A DNA stretch of 64,000 nt from Sphingomonas hengshuiensis. GTDB taxonomy: Bacteria > Pseudomonadota > Alphaproteobacteria > Sphingomonadales > Sphingomonadaceae. Where the stretch lies: assembly GCF_000935025.1 (NCBI RefSeq), contig NZ_CP010836.1, forward strand, positions 248,001 to 312,000, in the 5' to 3' direction. The notes under the pieces are model-generated. The model was not told where the DNA came from and searched no databases. It saw only the letters and a program-made list of their open reading frames with translations. The translations under genes and the position numbers were made by a program. Below, piece by piece: positions 8,582 through 17,336 of the stretch. Position 1 is the first letter of the stretch, and each line of letters opens with the position of its first letter.

Positions 8582-10570
8582 GTGAAATCGGACTGGCTTG
8601 AACCCGTTGCGGCAGTCGCGTGTGCTCTGGCGAGTTTCGTCGCGCCGATCGATGGCGGGGCTACGGCGGCGTTGGTCGGCGGGGCTGCGCTGCTCGCGCG
8701 GTTCAAGGCGGCGCGGGCCAAGGCGGGGTTGGACGACGCCAAGCTGACCGAAAAGATGCGGCTCGCCGTGATCCGCGATTGGGACCGCCCCGATCAGTCG
8801 GAGGAGGCGCGCGACGCGGTCGGGCTCGCGGCCACGGCGATGGGCAAGCACATCGCCGATTGCCTGCCGACCCGCGAGCAAGTCGCGCAGGTCGCGATGC
8901 GGGGCCAGGGGAGTTATCCGGCAGCGGTGGCGCGGCTGGTGGTCGATCGGCTTGCGGGTTGCGATGCGGAGTGCGGTTCGCTGTTCGTGGCGCCGGGAGA
9001 TGGCGCCGAACCCAGCATCGGGCGCCGCTTCGCACTCGATGTGGTCGAGCGCGCGGTGCGGCAGGCGAAGGACGACCCGGAGTACGCGACGCTGCTGACG
9101 CTCGATCTGGTGATCGAGATTGCGGGCGGGGTGGCGCGGGTTGAGGACATGGTCGAGGCCAACAGCGCGGTCTGTCTCGATACCAATGCGATGGTGCGCG
9201 CGCTGTTCGACGATATGCGGGCGACCCAGCGCGCGCGCCACCTTACCGACGAAGCGCTGATCGCGCTGGCCCGCCGGATCGCGGCCAAAGTCGAGGATGC
9301 GGGCGAGGCGCTGGAGGCGCTCGGGCTGGCGATCGACGAGTTCATTCGCCAGCGCGATCAGGCCGAGCGCGGCACCAATCTGGGCGAACTGGTCGATCGC
9401 ACGCTGCGCAACATCGTGGCCGCCAATGATCTCGGCGACCTCGACAAAGGCGCGCAAGAGGCGGCGCGTGCGTTCGACGACTGGTGCGAACAGCTAGAGG
9501 CGGCGCGGCAGGCCGGGCTGCGGCTGATCGATGCCAACATCGAGCAACACCGGCTGCGCTTCGACGCCGAGGCGATGGCGCACTGGATTGGCAAGCGGCT
9601 CAAGCTGGAGAATGGCGGAACGCTCGATTTTGAAGCTCTGCGCGTGGAGCAGGATCGCTGGTACGTTCTGGGACGCGATCACGGGCTATCGCTCGAACTC
9701 GATGTCTCCATTCGCCTCGCGCGATTGTCGGAGCGGATAGCGAAGTCGGAAACCGATCGCGCAATCGCCCAAAACGACCTCGGCATCGCGCTTGCGACGC
9801 GGGGCGCTCGGACGGGTGGCGATGCGGGGTCGGCGCTGCTGTCGGAAGCGGTGTCGGCGTTTCGCGCGGCGCTGACCGTGCGCACCGAGCGCGCGATGCC
9901 CGCAGACTGGGCGGGGACCCAGAATAGCCTCGGCGCTGCGCTTCAGACGCAAGCCGAGCGGACGGGTGGCGACGCGGGGCTGGCGCTGCTTGCGGAAGCG
10001 GTGTCGGCGTATCGCGCGGCACTGACCGTGTACACCGAGCGCGCGATGCCCGCCGACTGGGCGATGACCCTGAATAATCTCGGGTTTGCGCTTGCGAGGC
10101 AGGGCGAGCGGACGGGTGGCGATGCGGGGTTGGCGCTGCTTGCGGATGCGGTGTCGGCGTATCGCGTGGCGCTGACCGTGCGCACCGAGCGCGCGATGCC
10201 CGTCGACTGGGCGGGGACTCAGAACAATCTCGGCACTGCCCTTACGACGCAAGGCGGGCGAACGGGTGGCGATGCGGGGCTGGCGCTGCTTGCGGACGCG
10301 GTGTCGGCGTATCGCGCCGCGCTAAGCGTGTTCACCGAGCGCGCGATGTCAGCCAACTGGGCGATGACGCAGAATAATCTCGGCACTGCTCTTGAGACGC
10401 AGGGCGAGCGGACGGTGGGCGACGCGGGGCTGGCGCTACTGGCGGAAGCGGTGTCGGCGTATCACGCTGCGCTGCGAGTGTGGACCGCCGAGCATTTCGG
10501 CTATCAGCACGAAGGCGCCACCCGCAACCTCGCCCGCGCCTTCGCCCTCATCGCCGAGCGCAGCAAGTGA
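8582..10570 (+). CDS. TPR protein with five near-identical 50-residue repeats
   Basis: A 662-residue protein of unknown role. The first 45 residues are moderately hydrophobic (a possible membrane segment around 8-38). A helical domain with no motif I recognise runs to about residue 388. Then come tetratricopeptide repeats: a first unit at about 389-435 and four further 50-residue units starting ERAMPADWAGTQNSLG, with G-x-A-L and A-L-x-A-V-S-A-Y-R-A-A-L signature positions. In DNA the units recur with an exact 150-bp period. Such repeats usually form protein-docking surfaces. The stop overlaps the GTG start of the next gene by 4 nt, so the two are translationally coupled. Confidence 0.8.
   Translation: MKSDWLEPVAAVACALASFVAPIDGGATAALVGGAALLARFKAARAKAGLDDAKLTEKMRLAVIRDWDRPDQSEEARDAVGLAATAMGKHIADCLPTREQVAQVAMRGQGSYPAAVARLVVDRLAGCDAECGSLFVAPGDGAEPSIGRRFALDVVERAVRQAKDDPEYATLLTLDLVIEIAGGVARVEDMVEANSAVCLDTNAMVRALFDDMRATQRARHLTDEALIALARRIAAKVEDAGEALEALGLAIDEFIRQRDQAERGTNLGELVDRTLRNIVAANDLGDLDKGAQEAARAFDDWCEQLEAARQAGLRLIDANIEQHRLRFDAEAMAHWIGKRLKLENGGTLDFEALRVEQDRWYVLGRDHGLSLELDVSIRLARLSERIAKSETDRAIAQNDLGIALATRGARTGGDAGSALLSEAVSAFRAALTVRTERAMPADWAGTQNSLGAALQTQAERTGGDAGLALLAEAVSAYRAALTVYTERAMPADWAMTLNNLGFALARQGERTGGDAGLALLADAVSAYRVALTVRTERAMPVDWAGTQNNLGTALTTQGGRTGGDAGLALLADAVSAYRAALSVFTERAMSANWAMTQNNLGTALETQGERTVGDAGLALLAEAVSAYHAALRVWTAEHFGYQHEGATRNLARAFALIAERSK
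9746..10486 (+). repeat. tandem 150-bp repeat inside the TPR gene
   Basis: A first 141-bp unit (9746-9886) and four 150-bp units starting at 9887, 10037, 10187 and 10337 are highly similar at the DNA level; for example, CACCGAGCGCGCGATG recurs every 150 bp. The copies are in frame, so unequal crossing-over would add or remove whole TPR units without breaking the gene. Confidence 0.85.
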
Positions 10571-10830
10571 CCATCACCCCGCCCCCCGGCGGCTTTCGCG
10601 GGCCGGTCAAGCGATCGATCACCATTGCCGGGCACCAGACGTCGATCAGCCTTGAACCCCTGTTCTGGGAACTGCTCGAAGCCGCCGCCGCTGCCCGTGC
10701 GCTGCCGCTTTCCGCGCTCGTTGCGGCGATCGATCATGCGCGCATCCAGGCGGAGGCGCCGCCCAATCTTGCGAGTGCGCTGCGCACCTGGCTGGTGGGG
10801 CAGGGCGAAGGTGGCGAACATTGCCCATAG
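10567..10830 (+). CDS. ribbon-helix-helix domain protein
   Basis: An 87-residue protein with the KRSITIAGHQTSISLEPLFW and ARALPLSALVAAID blocks of the small ribbon-helix-helix (RHH_4-type) family common in alphaproteobacteria: a beta-strand, then two helices (about residues 15-60). It starts at the GTG at 10567, which overlaps the TPR gene's TGA (GTGA), so translation is coupled. It may bind DNA as a dimer, but no target is evident. Confidence 0.75.
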   Translation: MTITPPPGGFRGPVKRSITIAGHQTSISLEPLFWELLEAAAAARALPLSALVAAIDHARIQAEAPPNLASALRTWLVGQGEGGEHCP

Positions 10831-10880
10831 CGCAACACTCTTGCGACAAAAGTGAGAACAGTTCGCATTAGCGTTGACTC

Positions 10881-10896
10881 TGCGAACGCTTCGCAA
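10881..10896. promoter_or_regulatory. Fur-like palindrome upstream of the siderophore receptor
   Basis: TGCGAACGCTTCGCAA contains the palindrome TGCGAA-N3-TTCGCA. It lies 43 bp before the receptor's GTG start. A nearly identical 15-mer (GCGAACGnTTCGCAA) precedes the divergently placed PepSY/DUF2271/DUF4198/ApbE operon at 17296-17310. A further TTCGCA half-site is at 10862-10867. Both target operons are of iron-uptake type, so an iron-responsive regulator such as Fur is the likeliest binder. Confidence 0.6.
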
Positions 10897-10939
10897 TAGC
10901 TGCCCCTGTAACGAAACATTACAGGGGGACTTTTCTACC

Positions 10940-13351
10940 GTGACGCGCTCCGCTCCTGCCGCCTCGCCGGCATTCCTGGCACTCGCCTGTGTCGGCTTCA
11001 TCGCCTCCGCCCCGCTGGCGCAGGCCGCGCCACCGGATCCCACGACGGACGACGACAAGACCAAGGCCGACGAGGGCCAGGACAGCGACAAGATCGTCGT
11101 GAAGGGCGAAGTCTATCAGCCCCGGCAGGCAAGCCCGAAGAACACCCGCGGCGTGCGCGACACGCCGCAGACGGTGACCGTGATCACCGCCGAGACGATC
11201 GAGCAGCAGAACCTGCTGACGCTGCGCGACATGCTCTCGACGGTTCCCGGCATCACCTTTGGCGCGGCGGAGGGGGGCACGCCGCCGAGCGACCAGATCA
11301 CCCTGCGCGGCTATTCGGCGGGCAGCGACATCACCCAGGACGGGGTGCGCGACAGCGCCGCCTATAGCCGTTCGGACTCGTTCAACCTCGAACAGCTCGA
11401 AGTCGTCAACGGCGCCAATTCGGTCTATTCGGGCGCGGGCTCGGTCGGCGGATCGATCAACATCGTGACCAAGCGGCCCCAGTCGCAGGATCACCTGACC
11501 GTCACCGGCGGCGTCGGCACGTCCGAATATTATCGGGGCACCGTCGACGCGAACCTGCGCGTCACCGACAAAATCGCGGTGCGGCTCAACGCCATGGCGC
11601 ACAAGAACGATATCCCGGGCCGCGACGTCGAATATTACAAGCGCTGGGGCTTTGCGCCCGCGGTGACGATCGGGATCGACAGCCCGACGCGGCTGACGCT
11701 GCTCTATACCCATCAGGAAGACACCAACATCCCGCAATATGGCGTGCCCTATTACACGAACGCCACGAGCAGCGGCCCGGTGGCCGGAGTCGATCGCAGC
11801 GACTATTTCGGCTTTCGCAACGTCGATACGCAGGAGATCAAGGTCGATCAGGCGACCGGCATCTTCGACCATGATTTCAGCGACACGCTGTCGGTGCGCA
11901 ACCTCGCGCGCTATCAGCAGGTGACGCAGCTCACGATCGTCGGGCCGCCCCAGGGCACCTATTGCCTCGCCAGCGGGGTGCTGCCCACCGGGGCCGCGTG
12001 CCCGGCGACGGTGCCGGCGGGCTATTATCTGATCGGCGGTCCGCGCGGCAATTTCCGCGATTCGAAGAACGAGCTGATGTACGACCAGCTCGACCTGAGC
12101 GCGAAGTTCAACACCGGGCCGATCGAACACACGCTGGTCGCGGGCGGATCGGCGAGCTGGGAGAAATTCTCGCTGCGGACGGGCAACGCGCTGCGCAACG
12201 CCAATGGCACGGCGGTCTATTCGAGCTACCCGCTGGTCAACATCGCCAACCCCAACGCGGTGGTCCAGGGCCCGACCGGCTTCACCTATGGCAGCAACGT
12301 CTATACCGGCCCGGTCAACCTGATCGCGAGCGGCGCGCAGCAGGGCGAAGTGACCAACTATGCGCTGTACCTGTTCGACGCGATGAAGCTCGGCAAGGTG
12401 GAGATCAACGGCGGGCTGCGCTGGGAAAGCAACCACGGCACCTATCGCACCGATACCTCGACTCCGACCGCGACGGTCACCGTGCCGCAGGGCCCGCTGA
12501 CGCGCGGCACCACGCTCCACAACGACGCCAAGCTGTTCTCGTACCGGCTCGGGCTGGTGTACAAGCCGATCGAGGCGGTGTCGGTCTATGCCGCGTTCGG
12601 CAATTCGATGACGCCGTCGCAAAATGCCGTGAACGGCGCGTGCACCACCGCGACCTGTAACGTCGATCCGGAGACGGCGAAGAACTATGAGGTCGGCGCC
12701 AAGGTCGAGCTGATGAACGGTCGCCTGCTGCTCAGCGGATCGGCGTTCCGGAACGAGCGCGACAAATATCGCGTCGCGGCCGGCGACCCGGTGGTTCCGG
12801 ACCAGCAGCTTGATGGCCGCTCGCGGGTAGATGGCGTGGCGCTGAGCGCAGTTGGGCAGATCACTAAGGCGTGGTCGATCACCGCCAACTACACCTATCT
12901 GAAGGGCAAGTTGATCCAGTCGGTGTCGGATTATTGCCTTGCCAACCCGAACAACCCGAACGCGAAGCCGCCGGTCGTCAACACGTGCGGCAATAGTGTT
13001 GAAGTGCCCGATCCGGCCAAGGGCGCCCGGCTGGCGAACACCCCCGAACATTCGGGCAGCTTGTTCACTACCTATGCCTTCCCGTTCGGGCTGCGCGTGG
13101 GATATGGCGCGACCTATCAGGGCAGCTTCGTCTTCGCACTGCCCACGCTCGCCGTGCCGACCGTGTACAAGTCGGACTCCTATTGGGTGCACAACGCCTA
13201 TGTCGCGTATGACATCACCAAGTCGGTGAGCGCGCAGGTCAACGTCAAGAACTTCACCGACGCCGAATATTACACGCGCATCCGCAACAATGGCTGGGCC
13301 ACCCCCGGCGATGCGCGCGCGGCGGTGCTGACGCTCGCCTATCGCTACTGA
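10940..13351 (+). CDS. TonB-dependent siderophore receptor (Fiu/FhuA type)
   Basis: An 803-residue outer-membrane receptor. The signal peptide ends at LAQA-APP (about residue 29). The TonB-box region contains DKIVVKGEVYQP, the plug domain contains DTPQTVTVITAETIEQQNLLTLRDMLSTVPG-type and QLEVVNGANSVYSGAGSVGGSINIVTK-type blocks, and a 22-strand beta-barrel ends in ...AAVLTLAYRY. It imports ferric siderophores with energy from TonB-ExbBD. The GTG at 10940 was chosen: it follows AGGGGGA and gives a clean signal peptide, whereas the longer frame from 10874 adds a polar extension. PiuC lies downstream, the usual partner, and a Fur-like palindrome lies upstream. Confidence 0.92.
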   Translation: MTRSAPAASPAFLALACVGFIASAPLAQAAPPDPTTDDDKTKADEGQDSDKIVVKGEVYQPRQASPKNTRGVRDTPQTVTVITAETIEQQNLLTLRDMLSTVPGITFGAAEGGTPPSDQITLRGYSAGSDITQDGVRDSAAYSRSDSFNLEQLEVVNGANSVYSGAGSVGGSINIVTKRPQSQDHLTVTGGVGTSEYYRGTVDANLRVTDKIAVRLNAMAHKNDIPGRDVEYYKRWGFAPAVTIGIDSPTRLTLLYTHQEDTNIPQYGVPYYTNATSSGPVAGVDRSDYFGFRNVDTQEIKVDQATGIFDHDFSDTLSVRNLARYQQVTQLTIVGPPQGTYCLASGVLPTGAACPATVPAGYYLIGGPRGNFRDSKNELMYDQLDLSAKFNTGPIEHTLVAGGSASWEKFSLRTGNALRNANGTAVYSSYPLVNIANPNAVVQGPTGFTYGSNVYTGPVNLIASGAQQGEVTNYALYLFDAMKLGKVEINGGLRWESNHGTYRTDTSTPTATVTVPQGPLTRGTTLHNDAKLFSYRLGLVYKPIEAVSVYAAFGNSMTPSQNAVNGACTTATCNVDPETAKNYEVGAKVELMNGRLLLSGSAFRNERDKYRVAAGDPVVPDQQLDGRSRVDGVALSAVGQITKAWSITANYTYLKGKLIQSVSDYCLANPNNPNAKPPVVNTCGNSVEVPDPAKGARLANTPEHSGSLFTTYAFPFGLRVGYGATYQGSFVFALPTLAVPTVYKSDSYWVHNAYVAYDITKSVSAQVNVKNFTDAEYYTRIRNNGWATPGDARAAVLTLAYRY

Positions 13352-13497
13352 GTTCCCCGCAAGGGGGCGGGCGGCGGATACTCCCCAAGAGGTCCGTCGT
13401 CCGTTCGCTTATCTTTTGATCTTGCCCAAGATCTGCGGCAGCGAAGGCAGGTAGAACCGCCTCCGCTGCCATTTTCGTTGAGGATCGCCCGCCCATG

Positions 13498-14178
13498 ATG
13501 ATCGCCATCCCGGACCTGTTCGACGCCGCCGGCGTGTCGCGGTTGCGCGCGATCATCGATGCCGCCGAATGGGTGGACGGCAACGTCACCTCGGGGCATC
13601 AGTCCGCACTCGCCAAGCGCAACGAGCAATTGCCCGAGGGCAGCGACGCCGCGCGACAGGCGGGGGCGATGGTGCTGGAGGCGCTGGGCCGCTCGCCCTT
13701 GTTCTTTGCCGCCGCGCTGCCGCTGAAAGTATTTCCGCCGCTGTTCAACCGCTATGGCGAGGGACAGACTTTCGGCACGCATGTCGACAATGCGATCCGC
13801 ATCCAGCGCGGCACCGACTTCCGCATCCGCAGCGACTTGTCGATGACGGTCTTTCTCGAGCCGCCCGAGGCCTATGACGGCGGCGAGCTGGTGGTGGAGG
13901 ATCATTTCGGGGTGCAGCGCGTGAAGCTGCCCGCGGGGCACGCCGTGCTCTATCCCTCGTCGAGCCTGCATCATGTGACGCCGGTGACGCGGGGCGTGCG
14001 CGTGGCATCGTTCTTCTGGCTCCAGTCGATGATCCGCGACGATGGCGACCGGCGCATCCTGTTCGACCTCGACCAGGCGGTGCAGCGGCTGACGGGCGAA
14101 CTGGGCGGTAGCGATCGGTCGGTGATCGAGCTGACCGGGGTGTATCATAATCTGCTGCGGCGCTGGGCCGACGCCTAA
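13498..14178 (+). CDS. piuC: PiuC-type Fe(II)/2-oxoglutarate-dependent PKHD hydroxylase
   Basis: A 226-residue protein matching the PKHD-type dioxygenase family in length and motifs: GTHVDNAIR carries the H-x-D iron ligands, [14 protein letters not shown] the distal His and the 2-oxoglutarate-binding Arg, and [11 protein letters not shown] is typical of PiuC/YbiX. It is usually encoded beside TonB siderophore receptors and is iron-regulated; its natural substrate is not established. An adjacent in-frame ATG at 13495 is equally possible. Its last 4 bases overlap the end of the convergent apbE gene. Confidence 0.92.
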   Translation: MIAIPDLFDAAGVSRLRAIIDAAEWVDGNVTSGHQSALAKRNEQLPEGSDAARQAGAMVLEALGRSPLFFAAALPLKVFPPLFNRYGEGQTFGTHVDNAIRIQRGTDFRIRSDLSMTVFLEPPEAYDGGELVVEDHFGVQRVKLPAGHAVLYPSSSLHHVTPVTRGVRVASFFWLQSMIRDDGDRRILFDLDQAVQRLTGELGGSDRSVIELTGVYHNLLRRWADA

Positions 14179-15053
14179 CCCAGCATTGCCGCGAAGGCGG
14201 GCGACAGATGCTCGCCCCCGCCGCGCACGACCATATGCGCCGCCAGCCCCTCGCGCGCCGCCAGCGCCATGCCCTCCGGCCCCAGCACCCCTAGCGCGGT
14301 TGCCCAGGCGTCGGCGCGCATTGCGCTGGGGTGCAGCACCGTCACCGACGCGACGGCGTTTGCCAGCGGGCGTCCGGTGCGCGGGTCGAGGGTGTGGGCA
14401 TAGTCGCGCCCCTCGTGGCGGAAGCTGCGGCGGTAATCGCCCGAGGTTGCGATCGACAGGCCGTGGAGCGCGACGCGGATCGGGGCGACAGGGGCGCCCG
14501 GCGCGGCCTCGACATCGACCCACCAGGGCTGGCCATCGGGCTTGATCCCTTCGCCGCGCAGCTCGCCGCCGATCTCGACGAGGACGTCCGCGATGCCCAG
14601 CGCGAGGAGACGTTCGGCGACGGCATCGACGGCATGCCCCTTGGCGATGCCCGAAAAATCGAGCGTGGCGTGGGAGAGCCGCCGGGCGCGAGCGCCGTCC
14701 TGTTCGATGTGGCGGACGCCCGATAGGGCGAGCGCATCGGCCACTTCGCGGTCGCTGGGCACGCCGTCGCGGGGCCCGGCGGGGCCGAAGCCCCATAGAT
14801 TGGCGAGCAGCCCCATTGCGGGGTCGAACGCGCCGCCGCTGGCCTGCGCCACGTCGAGTGCCGCTGTGAGGACGGTGGCAAACCCTGGCGGCAGCGGCTG
14901 CCAGCGCCCCGGTTCGGCGCGGTTGAAGCGGCTGAGGTGCGAGTCCCGTGCCCAATGGCTCATCTCGGCGATGATGCGGTCGAGCACGCCCGTGATTTCC
15001 TCGCGCAGCCCGGCGGTGGGGGCGACGGCGTGGACCGACCAGCTTGTGCCCAT
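14175..15053 (-). CDS. apbE: FAD:protein FMN transferase (ApbE)
   Basis: ApbE transfers FMN from FAD onto Ser/Thr of target proteins in the periplasm. Family blocks seen: [73 protein letters not shown] and [11 protein letters not shown]. The annotated ATG (15053) begins inside the conserved E-T-M-G-T-S-W motif. The same frame remains protein-like for about 33 residues upstream but offers no ATG, GTG or TTG there; a CTG overlapping the previous gene's TGA, or an ATT at 15131, may be the real start, giving about 326 residues. It is the last gene of the PepSY-DUF2271-DUF4198-apbE operon. Confidence 0.9.
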   Translation of the reverse strand: MGTSWSVHAVAPTAGLREEITGVLDRIIAEMSHWARDSHLSRFNRAEPGRWQPLPPGFATVLTAALDVAQASGGAFDPAMGLLANLWGFGPAGPRDGVPSDREVADALALSGVRHIEQDGARARRLSHATLDFSGIAKGHAVDAVAERLLALGIADVLVEIGGELRGEGIKPDGQPWWVDVEAAPGAPVAPIRVALHGLSIATSGDYRRSFRHEGRDYAHTLDPRTGRPLANAVASVTVLHPSAMRADAWATALGVLGPEGMALAAREGLAAHMVVRGGGEHLSPAFAAMLG

Positions 15054-15151
15054 CGTCTCGCCCGACAGGTGCGCCAGATGCGACGAAGCCTGCCGCCTGC
15101 GGAATGCCGCGGGCGACAGGCTGTCGGGAATCGCGATCCGCGGGTCGCGGC

Positions 15152-16063
15152 TCAGGGGGCGAGCACTTCCAGCGTGGTGGTGTAGCTCACCCGGCGCGGC
15201 TGGGGGCCGGTGGGGCGGGGGCCGCCCATGCCGGGGCCGCCGGGGCCGCCCTGACCGGCGCCAGGACCACCGGGGCCGCCAGGACCACCGGGACCACCGG
15301 GGCCTTCGCCTTCGCCGCGCGGCGCATTGGGGGTGACGTTGAGCCAGTACATCCCCGGCGTCGGCCAGTTGATCGTGACCTTGCCCTGCGCATCGGTCTT
15401 CAGGTCCATCTGGCCCAGGCTGTCGCGATAGCGGTTGCCGCCGGGGATCGCGGTGACGAACAGGCCCGCCGCGGGCTTGCCGTCGAGCAGGAACTGGAAG
15501 GTCGCCGCCTCGCCCGCGACCAGATCGTTGGGATGCGTCACCGGGACCAACTCGAGCCCCTTGCCGGTCGGCTTGAACACCGTGCTGGTCGGCTCGCCCT
15601 GCGTCACGAAGATCTCGTTGCGGGTCAGGCTCTCCGACGTCATGACATCGGTCGCGCCCGCCGGGATCGCCGATGCCAGCGTGGCGGGGGTGGTGCCGCG
15701 CGGGATCATCTTGGTCTCGCCGTTCAGCGTATAGCGGCCCATCACGCCTTCGTTGACGAAGCCGATCTTGTACGTCCCCTGCTGGGTCAGATGCACGTCG
15801 AAGGTCGCGCGGAACTTGCCGACGGCGTGGTTCTCGATGGCGCCGGGGGTGCCGTCGGGCTGGGTGACGATCGGGGCGACGCGCACCGGCTGGTGATCGA
15901 AGAAGAACAGGTCGTTCGAGACCGCGGCGTCGACCGTGATCCAGTTATCGGTGCCCGACACGGTGGTCGACGAGGGCAGCAGCCACATGCGATGGGCAAA
16001 GGCGGCGGGGGTGGCGATCGCGGCCAGCGCGGCGATCGCGATCAGGGGTCTGCGGAGGTTCAT
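15152..16063 (-). CDS. DUF4198 domain secreted protein
   Basis: A 303-residue exported protein: signal peptide to about TPAAFAHRMW (cleavage near residue 23), then the DUF4198 beta-sandwich, beginning HRMWLLPSSTTVSG and continuing through the QQGTYKIGFVNEGVMGRYTLNG and GKPAAGLFVTAIPGGNRYRD blocks. A Gly/Pro-rich tract (repeated GGPGGPGG, DNA about 15217-15305) interrupts the end before a final beta-strand. The ATG at 16063 follows GGGAG. It is placed between DUF2271 and apbE in an iron-type operon; related CbiK/NikM-like DUF4198 proteins are periplasmic and metal-linked, but its exact role is not known. Confidence 0.85.
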   Translation of the reverse strand: MNLRRPLIAIAALAAIATPAAFAHRMWLLPSSTTVSGTDNWITVDAAVSNDLFFFDHQPVRVAPIVTQPDGTPGAIENHAVGKFRATFDVHLTQQGTYKIGFVNEGVMGRYTLNGETKMIPRGTTPATLASAIPAGATDVMTSESLTRNEIFVTQGEPTSTVFKPTGKGLELVPVTHPNDLVAGEAATFQFLLDGKPAAGLFVTAIPGGNRYRDSLGQMDLKTDAQGKVTINWPTPGMYWLNVTPNAPRGEGEGPGGPGGPGGPGGPGAGQGGPGGPGMGGPRPTGPQPRRVSYTTTLEVLAP

Positions 16064-16077
16064 GAATCGGCTCCCGG

Positions 16078-16602
16078 TTAGCGCTTGACGGTGAGGGACA
16101 CGGCGCCAAGCTCGCTCGTGCCCTTGGCAGTTGCAGTCGCGGTGCTGCCGTTCCAGGCGAAGGGCAGGCGGAGGACTTCGCGGCCCCCGACTTCGCGCGC
16201 GGCCTCGATCACCAGCGTGTAATTGCCCCCCGACAGCACCGGCATCGCGCCGCTGCCCCCGGTCAGCCGCAGCTTCTGCGCGCCGGGCGCGCGGGTTGCG
16301 CCGCTGACGCCGTCGGCGGGGAATTGCATCGAGCGGCCCGAGGCGCGCCACCATTGGCGCACGTCGCGCAGCCATTTGGTGCCCTCGCCGCCGCGCTTGT
16401 CGACATCATACCAGACCGCGAGGGTGCGCGGGGCGGCGCCCTCTTTCTCGAGCCAGATCGCGACATAGGGGCGGTGATATTCGGCGACGGTGAGCTTGGG
16501 GATCGTGATCGTGAGGTCCAGCGTCTGCGCCGCGGCACCCGCGGGGAAGAGCGCGGCGCCCCCCAGCGCTGCGGTGGCGAACCCGGTGATGCGAAACTGC
16601 AT
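16078..16602 (-). CDS. DUF2271 periplasmic protein with a flavinylation-type motif
   Basis: A 174-residue exported protein (signal peptide cleaved near GAAAQ, residue 26). The DUF2271 core includes YVAIWLEKEGAAPRTLAVWY, WLRDVRQWWR and YTLVIEAAREVGGREVLRLPF. Residues 97-103 read DGVSGAT, followed by RAPG, which matches the D-x-x-[ST]-G-A-[ST] motif at which ApbE attaches FMN by a phosphoester bond, making Thr103 the likely site. An apbE gene in the same operon and a PepSY membrane protein with possible haem-ligand histidines fit a transmembrane electron-transfer unit acting on periplasmic iron. The start ATG follows AAGGGG. Confidence 0.85.
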   Translation of the reverse strand: MQFRITGFATAALGGAALFPAGAAAQTLDLTITIPKLTVAEYHRPYVAIWLEKEGAAPRTLAVWYDVDKRGGEGTKWLRDVRQWWRASGRSMQFPADGVSGATRAPGAQKLRLTGGSGAMPVLSGGNYTLVIEAAREVGGREVLRLPFAWNGSTATATAKGTSELGAVSLTVKR

Positions 16603-16613
16603 GTGCGAACCCC

Positions 16614-17258
16614 TTAATGAATGAACAGGACGGCGAGCAGCGCCGGAATGGCGAGCCCCGCCGCGACCAGCGGCCAGGTGCTGCGGCGGTGCTTCGAATG
16701 CATCTGGAGCAGGAACAGCCCGGTGCCGGTGAAGACGATGCAGGCCAGGACGAAGATGTCGATGAACCATTTCCACACAGTGCCCGCGTTGCGGCCCTTA
16801 TGGAGATCGTTGAGATAGGCGATCCAGCCGCGCGAGGTGACTTCGGAGGTCACTTCGCCGGTCTCGCGGTCGATCGATACCCAGCCATCGCCGCCGGGGC
16901 GGGGCAAAGCGAGGTAGATTTCGTCGGCGGACCATTCGGCGGCGCCGGTGGCGGGCAGCGACCAGCTTGACTGCACCCAGCCCGCGACGGCGGGGGGGAG
17001 CGGCTTCTTGGCATCGGAGGCATCGTCGGGGCGGACCATCGCGGCGAGCGGCGCGGGGAGTTGGCCCTTGCGCTCGACCGATTGCGGGGAGCCCTCGATG
17101 TCGGCGGCGTGGTTGAGCGTGAAGCCGGTGAGCGCGAACAGCAGCAGCCCGATCAGGCTGATCGCCGAGCTCATCCAATGCCAGGTATGGAGCTGCTTCA
17201 GCCAGAAGCTCTTCCGGCTGCGCTTGGCCTTGACCGGCGGGGGCGCCGTTCCGTGCAT
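16614..17258 (-). CDS. PepSY-associated membrane protein (iron-reductase-like)
   Basis: A 214-residue inner-membrane protein with three predicted transmembrane helices (about 28-50, 163-185, 195-213). The first is preceded by the KQLHTWHWMSS motif, whose histidines resemble haem ligands of PepSY_TM proteins. A periplasmic PepSY-like domain (about 55-155) includes VSIDRETGEVTSEVTSRGWI and the conserved YLNDLHKG segment. Related proteins pass electrons across the membrane, often to ferric siderophores. It is the first gene of the operon with DUF2271, DUF4198 and apbE, 37 bp downstream of a Fur-like palindrome. Confidence 0.88.
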   Translation of the reverse strand: MHGTAPPPVKAKRSRKSFWLKQLHTWHWMSSAISLIGLLLFALTGFTLNHAADIEGSPQSVERKGQLPAPLAAMVRPDDASDAKKPLPPAVAGWVQSSWSLPATGAAEWSADEIYLALPRPGGDGWVSIDRETGEVTSEVTSRGWIAYLNDLHKGRNAGTVWKWFIDIFVLACIVFTGTGLFLLQMHSKHRRSTWPLVAAGLAIPALLAVLFIH

Positions 17259-17294
17259 CAGGGGAGGGTCTCGCTCATCGTGCAGCGGCGATAA

Positions 17295-17310
17295 CGCGAA
17301 CGATTCGCAA
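17295..17310. promoter_or_regulatory. Fur-like palindrome upstream of the PepSY operon
   Basis: CGCGAACGATTCGCAA, with palindromic core GCGAA-CGA-TTCGC, lies 37 bp before the PepSY gene's ATG (minus strand). It shares 14 of 15 positions with the site before the siderophore receptor at 10882-10896. The overlapping GCAATTGC (17306-17313) could be part of a larger operator. Confidence 0.6.
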
Positions 17311-17336
17311 TTGCAACGTTCTCGGCAAAATCAGTT

